Shown here one piece after another: positions 8,605 through 17,595 of a DNA stretch of 64,000 nucleotides. Within the stretch, counting starts at the first letter, position 1; every line of letters begins with the position of its first letter. The notes under the pieces are model-generated. The model saw only the letters and a list, made by a program, of their open reading frames with translations. It was not told the DNA's origin and searched no databases. A program made the translations under genes and the position numbers. Source of the DNA: CAZGBT01 sp964524025 (GTDB lineage Archaea > Aenigmatarchaeota > Aenigmatarchaeia > CG10238-14 > EX4484-224). The stretch spans positions 1 through 64,000 of the forward strand of contig CAZGBT010000003.1 in assembly GCA_964524025.1 (NCBI GenBank), given 5' to 3'.

Positions 8605-8665
8605 AAAATCAAGTTTTGATTTGCTTTATATTTTTTTAAAGTTTTATAAAATCCAATTATCCATC
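8605..8665. promoter_or_regulatory. divergent pheS / trpS promoter region
   Basis: Sixty bases separate the two synthetase starts. On the minus strand AAATATAAAG lies about 20 bases before the pheS ATG. On the plus strand TTTTATAAAA lies about 20 bases before the chosen trpS ATG. No ribosome binding site precedes either start, consistent with leaderless transcripts in both directions. Confidence 0.45.
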
Positions 8666-9760
8666 ATGGGAATCTTAATAGATCCTTGGGGAAGTTTTTT
8701 GATAAAAGATTATGAAAGGTTGATAGGAGAATATAGGATTGAACCATTTACTAAAGAATTGCTTGAAAAGCTACCAAACCCGAATAAATTGATGAGAAGG
8801 TTTGTAGTTTTTGGACACACGGATTTGCAAAGGATAATTAAAGCTATAGAAAATAAAGAAAAATTTTACGCGTTAAGCGGAATAATGCCATCTTATGATA
8901 AAATTCATTTCGGGAATAAGATGGTAATAGAAAATCTCTGTTATTTTCAAAATTTAGGCGCAAAAACTTTTGTTTGTGTAGCTGATTTAGAAGCTTTAGC
9001 TACAAGAAAAGTAAAGCTAGAAGAATCGAGAGAAAGAGCTTTAAACTTTCATATACCAGCTTACATAGCTTTAGGTTTGGATCCTAAAAAAACCATTTTT
9101 TATTTTCAATCAGAAAACGAAAAGGCAAAGAACCTTTGTTTCGCTTTCTCAAGTAAAATAACAACTAGCGAATTTAAAGCTATCTATGGAAGTTTAGAAG
9201 CTTCTAGAATAATTTCATCCCTTTTGCAAGCTGGTGATATATTATTCCCTCAATTAGAAAACCCAATGCCTGGAATTATACCAGTAGGTCCAGATCAAAG
9301 CCCCCATATATTGTTAACAAGAGATGTAGCACATAGAACCAAATCTATGTTTGGATTTATCCCGCCTTCTGCTATATACCATAAATTCACACCAGCTTTA
9401 AATGGAGAGCTCAAAATGAGCAAGTCAAAGCCACAATATTGTATTTCTATTCCAGAAGAAGAGGATAGCATTAGAAAGAAAATTATGGACGCTTTTACAG
9501 GCGGCAGGTTTACTTTAAGGGAACAGAGGGAATTGGGAGGAGAGCCAGAGAAATGTACTGTTTTTGAATTATATAAGCAGCATTTAGTAGAATATGATGA
9601 AGAATTAAACGAAATTTATAGAAAATGCAAGAATGGAGAACTGATTTGTGGCGAATGTAAATTAATGTGCATAGAAAAAATGTTAAAGTTCATGAAAGAT
9701 TTTGAGAAAAAGCTAGAAAAGGCTAGAAAAATCGTTGATAGACTAAAATTCTTAAAGTAA
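8666..9760 (+). CDS. trpS: tryptophanyl-tRNA synthetase
   Basis: Class I synthetase that charges tRNA-Trp, archaeal/eukaryotic type. From the ATG at 8666 the 364 residues begin with MGILIDPWGS, the usual N-terminal IDPWG. They contain the HIGH-equivalent SGIMPSYDKIHFGN, GPDQSPHILLTRDVA, and the signature KMSKSKP. An upstream in-frame ATG at 8621 would add 15 residues unlike the family and would sit within the promoter, so I prefer 8666. A cysteine-rich stretch near the C terminus (ICGECKLMC) is a small local feature. Confidence 0.93.
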   Translation: MGILIDPWGSFLIKDYERLIGEYRIEPFTKELLEKLPNPNKLMRRFVVFGHTDLQRIIKAIENKEKFYALSGIMPSYDKIHFGNKMVIENLCYFQNLGAKTFVCVADLEALATRKVKLEESRERALNFHIPAYIALGLDPKKTIFYFQSENEKAKNLCFAFSSKITTSEFKAIYGSLEASRIISSLLQAGDILFPQLENPMPGIIPVGPDQSPHILLTRDVAHRTKSMFGFIPPSAIYHKFTPALNGELKMSKSKPQYCISIPEEEDSIRKKIMDAFTGGRFTLREQRELGGEPEKCTVFELYKQHLVEYDEELNEIYRKCKNGELICGECKLMCIEKMLKFMKDFEKKLEKARKIVDRLKFLK

Positions 9761-9781
9761 CAAAATTATAACAAACTAATT

Positions 9782-12580
9782 ATGGCAGAAGAATTTGAGA
9801 TTTGGGCTGAAAAATATAGACCGAAAACTTTTGATGAAATAATAAATCAGGAACATGTTATAGAAAGGGTTAAAAGTTTTGTTGAAGAAAAGAATCTTCC
9901 GCATATGCTTTTTGCTGGCCCGGCAGGTACTGGTAAAACAACAACAGCTCTTGTTATAGCAAGAACTCTTTATGGAGAAGGTTGGAGACAAAATGTTCTC
10001 GAGTTGAACGCAAGCGATGCAAGAGGCATAGATGTAATAAGAGGTAGGGTGAAGGATTTTGCAAGAACTAAAGCTATAGGAAAAGTTCCGTTTAAGCTTA
10101 TAATATTAGACGAGGCTGATGCTTTAACTAACGATGCTCAACAGGCTTTAAGAAGGACTATGGAGGATTTTAGTGATATAACGAGATTTATTTTAATTTG
10201 CATATCACCAGATACCAAAGTTTATTTGCCTAACGAAATAGAAATACGCGCTGAGGATTTGCAAAATTTAGTTGGAAATCATGTTCTAGGTTTTGATTCA
10301 ATTTCTAACAAAATTAAAAAGTGCTATGTAAATGCCTATCTTGAATTAAATCCAAAAGAGATTGGTAAAAAGGTTTTGAGAATAAAAACCGACTGTGGAA
10401 GAGAATTGATTCTGACAGAAGATCATCCATTACTTACGCCCAACGGTTGGAAGTTAGCTGGTTTAATGAAGGAAGGAGAAGAAATTTTAGTTTTTCCTGC
10501 GCTTGAGGGAACATCGCCCCCGAAGGTTAAAAGAGTAATCTTAGACGAATTTGAATTTATTAAGAGATGTGCAAAAATAGAGAAAAAAAGGAACAACAAG
10601 AAGAGGTTTAGAGATTTAACAACCATTGAAAAGATTAGAATTGCTTTACTTATTAGAAAGTTGTATAAAGAAATTAAGAGAGGTCTAACTAAAAGGGAGT
10701 TTGAAGTATATAAGATAATTAAGAAAAGGCCATTAATATCTAGGAAAGAAATTCAAAAAATCGTAAAACTAAGTAGAGTAAGAGTTAATCAGATTTTAAA
10801 ATCGCTGGAAAAGAAGAATGCAATTAAAAGAGTTGTCGAGAAAAAAGTTCATAGATTTGTAGTACTTCGAGATTGCCTTAAACTTAGGAATTTACAGGAT
10901 ATAAGAAAAATTGTAAAGAAAAAACTTGGAATTGAAATATCTTACAGCGAAGTTAAGCGTCTTGTAGAGAAAAGGTTGAGAACCAACTTGATTAAAATAA
11001 AAGAAAAATTGGAAGAGAAAGGATTACTACCACTAATCGACGCAAATGAAAAAGCATTAAAAATTGCAAGATTGTTTGGATTTATCCTGGGTGATGGCCA
11101 TTTAAGTTTACGACCCAAAAGAATTATTATTTCGTCTAAGCCCTACGTTCTTAAAGAAATTAAGAAAGAATTAAAATCTCTTGGGTTTAAATCTTCAAAA
11201 ATTTATAGAAAAAAACTTAAGAAAGGTTATACTTACTTCATTTTAGTCGACGACAGATCTCTTTATTATTTACTTTATGCGCTAGGAATGCCAATAGGAG
11301 ATAATACAACTAGCGAATTTTATTTGCCAGATTGGATCAAAAATGGATCGAAAATAATTAAAAGAGAGTTCTTGCGTGGATTTTTTGATGCAGAACTTTC
11401 AACTCCTTATGTAAATAAACACTCCTTTTCTGCTCCCTACTTTGTGCAGCACAAAATTTCTAGATTAAAAGAGAACTTAAAGATCTTCGCTGAAGATATG
11501 AAAAAATTGTTAGAGGAATTCGGAATTGAATCGAAATATAGAATTATCTTACTAGATTACGTAAGGAAGAAAGATGGTGAAAGAGTATGTAAACTTGTTT
11601 TCTTAATAAGACCTAACCATAAAACAATTCTAAAACTTTACTCAAGAATAGGATTCTACTTCGAAAAGAAAAGAAGAATATTAGCCAGACAAATTTCTGA
11701 ATACTTAAGATTCAAGTTTAACTTACTTTCTAAAAGAGAGGCATTAAGAGAAAAAGTTGTACAACTTTGGTTAGAAGGATCCAGAAAAACTAAAATAGCG
11801 GCCTCACTCGGCGTTACTTTAGATTTCATTAGGGATAGCATAAGTGGAAAAAAGGTTAACGTAGCGTATTCCTCCTTTCCTACTTTTGATGAATGGATAA
11901 AGGAAAGGAAGTTTGCGGATGAAATAATAATAAATAAGATCGAAGAAATAGAAGAAGTCGATAAGGAGAAAGTTGTTGATATTCTAGCGATTCCTTATCA
12001 TTCATTCATAACTAACGGAATAATTTCTCATAATTGCAATTATTCGAGCAAAATTATAGATCCGATCCAATCAAGATGTGTTGTTTTTAGGTTTAGAGCT
12101 ATGGACGAGAAACATGTAAGGCAATTTATAAATAGGATTGTTAAGAAAGAAAAACTAAAAATAGACGAAAAAGCTATAAAAGCTATAATAGATATAGCTG
12201 AAGGTGATTTAAGAAGAGTTAGCAATTTATTGCAAGCTTCTGCAGCTTTAACAGACAAAATTACAGAAGATGTAGTATACGAGGTTGCGAGTCTAGCTAA
12301 ACCAACCGATATAAGGGAAATGATAGAATTTGCTATAAAAGGGGAATTTACTAAAGCTAGGGATAAATTAATTCAACTTTTAGTTAAACAAGGACTAGCT
12401 GGAGAGGATATAGTAAGACAAATTCATAAGGAAATTTATAAGCTTAAAATCCCTGATGAACTCAAAATTAAACTTGTTGAAAAAGTTGGAGAATTTGAAT
12501 TTAGGATTTCTGAAGGTGGAGATCCATTCGTTCAACTAGCAGCTTTGTTAGCACATATTGCATTAGTTTGTAAAAAATGA
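9782..12580 (+). CDS. rfcS: replication factor C small subunit with intein
   Basis: Clamp-loader ATPase that opens the PCNA ring. The host protein is about 320 residues: [13 protein letters not shown], Walker [10 protein letters not shown] (47-55), Walker B ILDEAD (108-113), [11 protein letters not shown], and SRC (PIQSRC) after the insertion. A 612-residue intein (residues 140-751) interrupts the sensor region between FILI and [10 protein letters not shown], a site known to carry inteins in archaeal RFC. After splicing the host sequence reads continuously, ending [19 protein letters not shown]. An ATGA overlap couples it to the next gene. Confidence 0.96.
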   Translation: MAEEFEIWAEKYRPKTFDEIINQEHVIERVKSFVEEKNLPHMLFAGPAGTGKTTTALVIARTLYGEGWRQNVLELNASDARGIDVIRGRVKDFARTKAIGKVPFKLIILDEADALTNDAQQALRRTMEDFSDITRFILICISPDTKVYLPNEIEIRAEDLQNLVGNHVLGFDSISNKIKKCYVNAYLELNPKEIGKKVLRIKTDCGRELILTEDHPLLTPNGWKLAGLMKEGEEILVFPALEGTSPPKVKRVILDEFEFIKRCAKIEKKRNNKKRFRDLTTIEKIRIALLIRKLYKEIKRGLTKREFEVYKIIKKRPLISRKEIQKIVKLSRVRVNQILKSLEKKNAIKRVVEKKVHRFVVLRDCLKLRNLQDIRKIVKKKLGIEISYSEVKRLVEKRLRTNLIKIKEKLEEKGLLPLIDANEKALKIARLFGFILGDGHLSLRPKRIIISSKPYVLKEIKKELKSLGFKSSKIYRKKLKKGYTYFILVDDRSLYYLLYALGMPIGDNTTSEFYLPDWIKNGSKIIKREFLRGFFDAELSTPYVNKHSFSAPYFVQHKISRLKENLKIFAEDMKKLLEEFGIESKYRIILLDYVRKKDGERVCKLVFLIRPNHKTILKLYSRIGFYFEKKRRILARQISEYLRFKFNLLSKREALREKVVQLWLEGSRKTKIAASLGVTLDFIRDSISGKKVNVAYSSFPTFDEWIKERKFADEIIINKIEEIEEVDKEKVVDILAIPYHSFITNGIISHNCNYSSKIIDPIQSRCVVFRFRAMDEKHVRQFINRIVKKEKLKIDEKAIKAIIDIAEGDLRRVSNLLQASAALTDKITEDVVYEVASLAKPTDIREMIEFAIKGEFTKARDKLIQLLVKQGLAGEDIVRQIHKEIYKLKIPDELKIKLVEKVGEFEFRISEGGDPFVQLAALLAHIALVCKK
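10199..12034 (+). other. intein in RfcS with LAGLIDADG endonuclease
   Basis: The 612-residue intein starts with Cys ([11 protein letters not shown]) and ends SHN followed by host Cys752, the classical splice residues. Block B is TEDHPLLT; the C-terminal block reads [16 protein letters not shown]. Two LAGLIDADG-type motifs, [12 protein letters not shown] (about 431-441) and [11 protein letters not shown] (about 531-540), indicate a homing endonuclease. Between block B and the first motif is a winged-helix-like insertion ([21 protein letters not shown]), and a second helix-turn-helix-like stretch ([15 protein letters not shown]) follows the endonuclease. Both LAGLIDADG motifs keep an acidic residue, so activity is plausible. 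Confidence 0.95.
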
Positions 12581-12957
12581 TAGTTATTAGTGATGAAATA
12601 AAATCTCTAATAGAAAATAATCCATTAGCTTTAGCTACGGTAGACGAAGAAAATAAACCTCATTGCATTGCTGTTTCTTTTGTGAAAGTTTTCCCACCTG
12701 ATAAATTACTTATAACAGACAATTACATGGTTGAAACAATAAAAAACTTGAAAAGAAATCCTAATGTTTCGTTAGTGGTTTGGAACCCTAATTGGAGAGA
12801 AGAATGCGTCGGATACGAACTAAGAGGTAAAGCCGAGTATTTTACTAGCGGAAAATGGTATGAAATTGTTAAAAAACTTCCAGAAAATCAAGGCGAACCT
12901 TGTAAAGGAGCTATTCTTGTTACTATTTACAAAATTAAAAGATTAACAAGCGAGTGA
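12577..12957 (+). CDS. pyridoxamine 5'-phosphate oxidase-like flavin-binding protein
   Basis: The 126 residues form the split-barrel fold of the PNPOx-like superfamily: [19 protein letters not shown] (strand pair and N-terminal signature), [28 protein letters not shown], and [13 protein letters not shown]. These proteins bind FMN or F420, and the substrate cannot be inferred here. The ATG overlaps the rfcS stop (ATGA), so it is translated from the same message. A role in replication does not follow from that. Confidence 0.85.
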   Translation: MIVISDEIKSLIENNPLALATVDEENKPHCIAVSFVKVFPPDKLLITDNYMVETIKNLKRNPNVSLVVWNPNWREECVGYELRGKAEYFTSGKWYEIVKKLPENQGEPCKGAILVTIYKIKRLTSE

Positions 12958-13118
12958 AATTTTCACCAGTTTTAAGTTAGTTAGTTTATCCTGAGATATT
13001 CCTTAATAGTATGGGGGGTATTTTTCTTAAAATTCTATACAACATTTCTGAATAAGATAATTTAAAATCTTACTGACTAAACATCAAAAATTTTTGAGGT
13101 AAAGCTTTAATCTAATTA

Positions 13119-14330
13119 ATGGTCTGGATTATAAAGTATGCACCAAAAAGCCTTAAAGATTTTGTAAACCAAAGGGAAGCTGTTCAAAAATTTCTATCTT
13201 GGTATAAAAGTTTCAAGCCTGGCTCCAAGGCGATTTTATTGTATGGGCCACCAGGAGTTGGGAAGACTGCTTTAGTAAGAGCTTTTGCTAAGCAAGAAAA
13301 TTTGGAGTTAATAGAAATGAATGCAAGCGACGTAAGGAATGCAAAAAGGATAAAAGAAATTTTCGGCCATTCAATGCTTGTAAGACCATTCTTCAAAAAA
13401 GGAAAAATATTTCTAGTTGATGAAGTAGACGGAATTGCTGGCAGACAAGACGCTGGTGGAGTTAGAGAAATTATAAGGATTATAGAATCTTCAGCTTTTC
13501 CCGTAGTTTTAACAGCAAACGATCCGTGGCTACCTAAACTAAGACCATTAAGGAATTATTGCGAATTCGTTCAATTTAAGGAGCTTTCGGTTAGAGATAT
13601 AGTTAAAAGGTTAGCCTATATATGCCAAAAGGAAGGAGTTAAAGCAGATAGGGAAGTATTAAGGCAAATTGCTATAAGGTCAAAGGGTGATTTAAGAGCT
13701 GCTATAAACGATTTAGAAACTGTCGCTAGAGGAAGAAAAGTTGTAACTTTAAAGGATTTAGAAGTTCTTGGCTATAGAGAAAAAGAAAGACAGGTTTTTG
13801 AGGTTTTAAAGACCATTTTTAAATCGAAATCTCCTATAGCTAGCAAAATAGCAATTCTAAACGCTGATAAAGATCCTGACGAGCTCTTCTGGTGGATTGA
13901 GGAAAACATAGCAAATGAGTATGAAAAAATAGATGAAATCGCTAAGGCATACGATGCTTTAAGCAAAGCAGATTTGTTCAGAAAATGGATTTTATCGAGA
14001 CAAAATTGGAGATTTTTGGTTTATATGATAGAATTGATGGGCGGCGGAGTTGCTCTAGCGAAAAAACAGATGTATAGAAAATTTACCAAATACAAACCAC
14101 CAGAAAGGCTAAAAATTTTAGGAACTACTAAAGAAGAGAGAAAAGAGGTTAAAGAAATTTTGATTAGATTAAGCGAATCGTTACATTGTTCAACAAAAGT
14201 AATAAAAAAAGAATTCTTCCCTTATTTAAGAATAATCTTAAGAAACAAACAACATCAAGAAGCTTTCAGAAAAGCTTATAACTTATCTAAAAAAGAATTT
14301 GAGGTTTTTCTGAATGCTATTTCATCTTAA
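13119..14330 (+). CDS. rfcL: replication factor C large subunit
   Basis: The large clamp-loader ATPase that partners RfcS. Features in the 403 residues are WIIKYAPKSLKDFVNQ, Walker A GPPGVGKT (43-50), Walker B FLVDEVDG (98-105), NDPWLPKLRPLRN, and SKGDLRAAINDLE in the lid. The length is at the short end for the family, and the basic PCNA-binding tail seen in some relatives is not obvious. It lies 160 bases after the flavin-protein gene, so both clamp-loader subunits are within one 4.5-kb block. Confidence 0.95.
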   Translation: MVWIIKYAPKSLKDFVNQREAVQKFLSWYKSFKPGSKAILLYGPPGVGKTALVRAFAKQENLELIEMNASDVRNAKRIKEIFGHSMLVRPFFKKGKIFLVDEVDGIAGRQDAGGVREIIRIIESSAFPVVLTANDPWLPKLRPLRNYCEFVQFKELSVRDIVKRLAYICQKEGVKADREVLRQIAIRSKGDLRAAINDLETVARGRKVVTLKDLEVLGYREKERQVFEVLKTIFKSKSPIASKIAILNADKDPDELFWWIEENIANEYEKIDEIAKAYDALSKADLFRKWILSRQNWRFLVYMIELMGGGVALAKKQMYRKFTKYKPPERLKILGTTKEERKEVKEILIRLSESLHCSTKVIKKEFFPYLRIILRNKQHQEAFRKAYNLSKKEFEVFLNAISS

Positions 14331-14352
14331 ATTCAAAATCAAAATATCTTTT

Positions 14353-15327
14353 ATGAAAAAGTTCCTATCTTTCTTCCTGTTCTTATTACTTTTTCTTCCT
14401 ATTTCAAAAGCTCAGATTGAATTACAACCTGGGGAAGCAAGATTTACCTTAGCTTCCCTTTTTCTATTACCTCCTGGGGCGCCCGGTGTAGAGGAAGGCA
14501 TCCAGCCAGGACAACCAGTTAGTTGGTATGAATCAAATTATTTAACTCTGTGGGGGGATTTCAACTACCTTAACATAAAATGGAAGGCTTATTGGTCTGA
14601 TAACGATACAGAAAGACTTATAGGCGTTAAATGCTACTTAAATTGTCCGTTTACCGAAAACGTGATGGAAAATTGTGAAAACTATCAAAGTTGCCAACCT
14701 GTGATTGGTTGGAAACCGGGCTCACATTATTGCAGCATATTGCATCCAAACTATCTTTTAGAAAACATTAACCAACCCGAAAATGTTAAATGTATCTTTT
14801 TTCTCTGGGAAGACCCATCCATTCAGTTCACACCTTATATTAGCGTAAACTTCTCTGTTTCTAATCTTACTATAGAAGCTAGAGACTTAGAATTAACAGT
14901 CGGGAGAAAAACAAAATGGTCCTTCAATTTAAAATCAAGAGGACTTTTCTTAGATAACTTAAACGTTACAATAACGACTCCTTTTGCTAATTCGTTACTC
15001 GTAGGGAATCCAACAGCATTTCTTTCTAATGTTAAATATGGAGATTTAGAAAAAATTTCTTCAGACCTAATTCTCTTGATAGCAAGCGGCGTTAAAGTAC
15101 CGGTGAAAATAATGGTTGAAAGTGAAGTTGTAAATAAAATAAGGAAAATTAATGGAGATTGCTCTTATTTAGTAAGAGATTATACAGAAAAAGACGATAA
15201 GTGCCTAATAGTAAAAACTATTAACATTAAAGGAAAATACTTAAGTTTAGACGGTATTAAATCATCTCAACTAACTGTTGGTACTCTACTTAGTATATTT
15301 ATTTTCTTAATTTCTTCATTAATCTAG
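14353..15327 (+). CDS. secreted membrane-anchored protein, unknown function
   Basis: I chose the ATG at 14353 because it gives a good signal peptide (MKKFLSFFLFLLLFLPISKAQ). The frame is open 13 codons further upstream, inside the rfcL end. The mature part has paired cysteines (CYLNCPF, ENCENYQSC, HYCSIL, VKCIF), asparagine glycosylation sites and beta-rich stretches. It ends in a hydrophobic segment (LTVGTLLSIFIFLISSLI), so it is probably tethered outside the cell. I do not recognise the family. The stop codon ends one base before the tRNA-Val. Confidence 0.75.
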   Translation: MKKFLSFFLFLLLFLPISKAQIELQPGEARFTLASLFLLPPGAPGVEEGIQPGQPVSWYESNYLTLWGDFNYLNIKWKAYWSDNDTERLIGVKCYLNCPFTENVMENCENYQSCQPVIGWKPGSHYCSILHPNYLLENINQPENVKCIFFLWEDPSIQFTPYISVNFSVSNLTIEARDLELTVGRKTKWSFNLKSRGLFLDNLNVTITTPFANSLLVGNPTAFLSNVKYGDLEKISSDLILLIASGVKVPVKIMVESEVVNKIRKINGDCSYLVRDYTEKDDKCLIVKTINIKGKYLSLDGIKSSQLTVGTLLSIFIFLISSLI

Positions 15328-15399
15328 GGGTCCGTCGTCTAACGGCTAGGACGCCACCCTTACGAGGTGGAGATCCCGGTTCGAATCCGGGCGGACCCA
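15328..15399 (+). tRNA. tRNA-Val (anticodon UAC)
   Basis: The cloverleaf is complete. Acceptor GGGTCCG pairs with CGGACCC, the anticodon arm is CCACC-CTTACGA-GGTGG, the T arm is CCCGG-TTCGAAT-CCGGG, and the discriminator is A. The loop CTTACGA gives anticodon UAC (valine GUA). The 3' CCA is not encoded. No intron. Confidence 0.95.
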
Positions 15400-15400
15400 T

Positions 15401-15694
15401 TTACTTTTTGTATTTTTCTAGAAATTTTTCGATAGGTGTAACTCCTTCTTTATCTTCAATAAAAACTCTATAAATTCCTTGGAATTGTATGTCTGGATTC
15501 CTTCTTCCTAGCAAGTTGTAGCCACTACGTCTCCTCGCGATAATAACCTTTATCGAATTTTCTGCTTCGTAAACATCTCCTACCAATGAACTGCCCTCTA
15601 GTGAAAATATAATTATTTCCTTTTCTATAGGGACTAAGTTTCCTACGATTTGTTTTGCAAATTGTAGTGCGTCCTCATATGAATTAAACCTCAT
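15401..15694 (-). CDS. hypothetical protein, 97 residues
   Basis: I do not recognise the family. The protein has a predicted N-terminal helix (YEDALQFAKQIVGNL), several beta strands (KEIIIFSLEGSSLVGDVY, SIKVIIARRRSGYNLLGRR) and a short C-terminal helix. There is no signal or metal-binding motif. It reads toward the tRNA-Val and ends two bases from it. Codon use matches the neighbouring genes, which supports it as real. Confidence 0.6.
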   Translation of the reverse strand: MRFNSYEDALQFAKQIVGNLVPIEKEIIIFSLEGSSLVGDVYEAENSIKVIIARRRSGYNLLGRRNPDIQFQGIYRVFIEDKEGVTPIEKFLEKYKK

Positions 15695-15811
15695 ATTTCT
15701 ACTTGGCAGTGAATTTTAAAATTTTCTCCTCTTCATCAGCGTTTTTGCGTCTTCCGAAGTAAAAGAATTACTTTAATCTCGAGAAATCAAGAAAATATTG
15801 TAGATAAGAAA

Positions 15812-15885
15812 GGGGCCGTAGTCTAGCTTGGTTAGGATGCCGGCCTTGGGAGCCGGAGACCTGGGTTCAAATCCCAGCGGCCCCA
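15812..15885 (+). tRNA. tRNA-Pro (anticodon UGG)
   Basis: Acceptor GGGGCCG pairs fully with CGGCCCC. The anticodon arm is CCGGC-CTTGGGA-GCCGG, giving UGG, and the T arm is CTGGG-TTCAAAT-CCCAG, discriminator A. No intron and no encoded CCA. A second proline tRNA (GGG) is at 25487-25560. Confidence 0.95.
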
Positions 15886-15942
15886 TCAATTTATCACTAC
15901 TAATTTGGAAATTTTTTAAGAGTCGACCACTAAAAAGTAGTT

Positions 15943-16704
15943 ATGAAATACAGTGGCATTCTGATAATGAGAGAAGTGAAAAGGAAAGCTAAGTTGTTTG
16001 TAGATAATCTTTGCTCCTCTCTAGAAAGAATGAAAGCAGAACATGGAACATCGCCCGATTTTATTCTCATCCGCGAATACACACCAAAAGTTAGTTCTGT
16101 AAGTAGTGCAGAAGATTATATAGAAAAAACAATCGCTTACATTGAAATGAGGAAAGAGGAAGATTCCTTATTTAATGACCTTTACAAGACAACCGTAATT
16201 TTTGCACCTGCAGTTACAATTGGCAGGGAGGAAATAGGAGCTTATTTTGTTGAAGGTAGGTATGAAATCTTGAAAAAATGGAAATTGGAGGATGGAAGTC
16301 CTCACATAATTAAGCACGGCAAACTAGAAGGAGCTGGAATAGCAATATGCGGAGAGATATATAAAATCAGGAACGTTGAAAATCTGAAGCAACCGATAAT
16401 ATTTAATCCCTCATATGAGGGAGATGATATAGGATACTGTTTTGCTAATTATGCAGCTGTCTATGGAGAAGAGATAGCTAAACTCCTTTGCAAGATGTTT
16501 GGCTATAGTCATAAGGAAGAAGAAATAACAAAGCAAAGAAACAGCTTTTACGCTACCATTTTAGGAGAAAAACCTATTGCACTTGTAAGGAGCGATGTAC
16601 ACTATTGTTTCGGTCTGATGAACCCTTTTACCGAGGGCATAAACCTGAATGAGTTTATTTACTATCCGAGATCAGATGAAGCATTTATAGCCTTTGAGAT
16701 CTAA
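15943..16704 (+). CDS. hypothetical protein, possibly nitrilase-like
   Basis: No firm family. The stretch HIIKHGKLEGAGIAICGEIY followed by QPIIFNPSYEGDD resembles the lysine and cysteine region of carbon-nitrogen hydrolases (K before the strand, C in ICGE, then a strand ending in NP). That would make it an amidase or nitrilase relative acting on a small amide. The expected early Glu-containing motif is not clear, and at 253 residues it is slightly short. It is followed by almost 900 bases without a gene, then a carbamoyltransferase, which suggests an accessory region. Confidence 0.6.
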   Translation: MKYSGILIMREVKRKAKLFVDNLCSSLERMKAEHGTSPDFILIREYTPKVSSVSSAEDYIEKTIAYIEMRKEEDSLFNDLYKTTVIFAPAVTIGREEIGAYFVEGRYEILKKWKLEDGSPHIIKHGKLEGAGIAICGEIYKIRNVENLKQPIIFNPSYEGDDIGYCFANYAAVYGEEIAKLLCKMFGYSHKEEEITKQRNSFYATILGEKPIALVRSDVHYCFGLMNPFTEGINLNEFIYYPRSDEAFIAFEI

Positions 16705-17595
16705 GATGAAGAGGTCTTGAAATATAAAAATCCTCAAAACGTTTTAATTATTAAATTTAAGAGGTATAAATACATAAAAATTTGTTGCAACTTAGATCAA
16801 TAGGCTTGCCTTCGTTTAAACAAATAACAACTTTTAAGCATAGAGAAAAATAATCCAACCTTGGTTACCAAGTTAAAGCATTCTTAGCAAATTCTTACGG
16901 AATTCTAGTTGCCGTATAATTTCAGAAGAATTTATAGAGAGTATTCTGTGACAAAACGTTATCATTTGTGTTTCAGATATGATAACGAATGAGACCCCAT
17001 TATACTTTTTATGAGTTTTTAAAGGACGGTATAAAATGAAAAATTATAAGGTATCAAATTTCCTCAAACTTTAGGATTAATTCATTTCGTCTATGTTGAT
17101 TAGGTTTATCTCTAAGCAAAATCTCGCCTTTTAAGGTACCTCGAGCCTCATCTCATTAAGATTTAACATGTAGTACTTAAGAAAACCTATAGTTGTAGAG
17201 ATCTAAAAATTATAACCTTCCAATCCAAATTTCTTATCGCTAGGCAAATGATCGTGCTATTAGTCCAATTGCAAATAAGCATTTTTAACCATTTCTGGTA
17301 AAATTCCAATATCTGTTAACAAAATCTAAAAGGCAAAAATAAAGGAGATCGCAAAAGGGTCTCTGAAAAACTCAAATCTTGCCAGTTAGCTGCTCCCGAT
17401 AACCAAAGTGTTCTCGTTTAATCTACCGTAAAAATGCTGAATTTCCAAAAAACTATTAAAAAACCGTTTAAGATGGCCTAACTTAGAATGCGGCCTCTTA
17501 CTTCCTTCACCAAGGCTTGGCACCCCTGTATAAAACTCAATTTTAATCTTTAGTTAAAAATAAAAAATTTACTACTGTTTAAAAATTACGAGAGA
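16705..17595. other. gene-poor gap before the carbamoyltransferase
   Basis: About 890 bases contain no convincing reading frame; the ATG frames I followed close within a few tens of codons. The gap holds one perfect 9-base inverted repeat (see 16957-16987) and AT-rich stretches that could serve as the promoter of the following gene (TTAAAAATAAAAAATTTAC near 17553-17571). I see no tRNA, CRISPR or recognisable transposase remnant. It may be decayed DNA or hold an unrecognised RNA. Confidence 0.5.
16957..16987. repeat. 9-base inverted repeat in the gene-poor gap
   Basis: CGTTATCAT (16957-16965) and ATGATAACG (16979-16987) are perfect complements around a 13-base centre. It could be a hairpin RNA or a binding site. 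No T-run follows directly, so a terminator is not supported. Confidence 0.4.

Noticed and set aside
12951..12966. Palindrome around GTGAAATTTTCAC as a terminator
   Set aside because: Arms are only six bases, partly inside the stop region, and not followed by a T-run.
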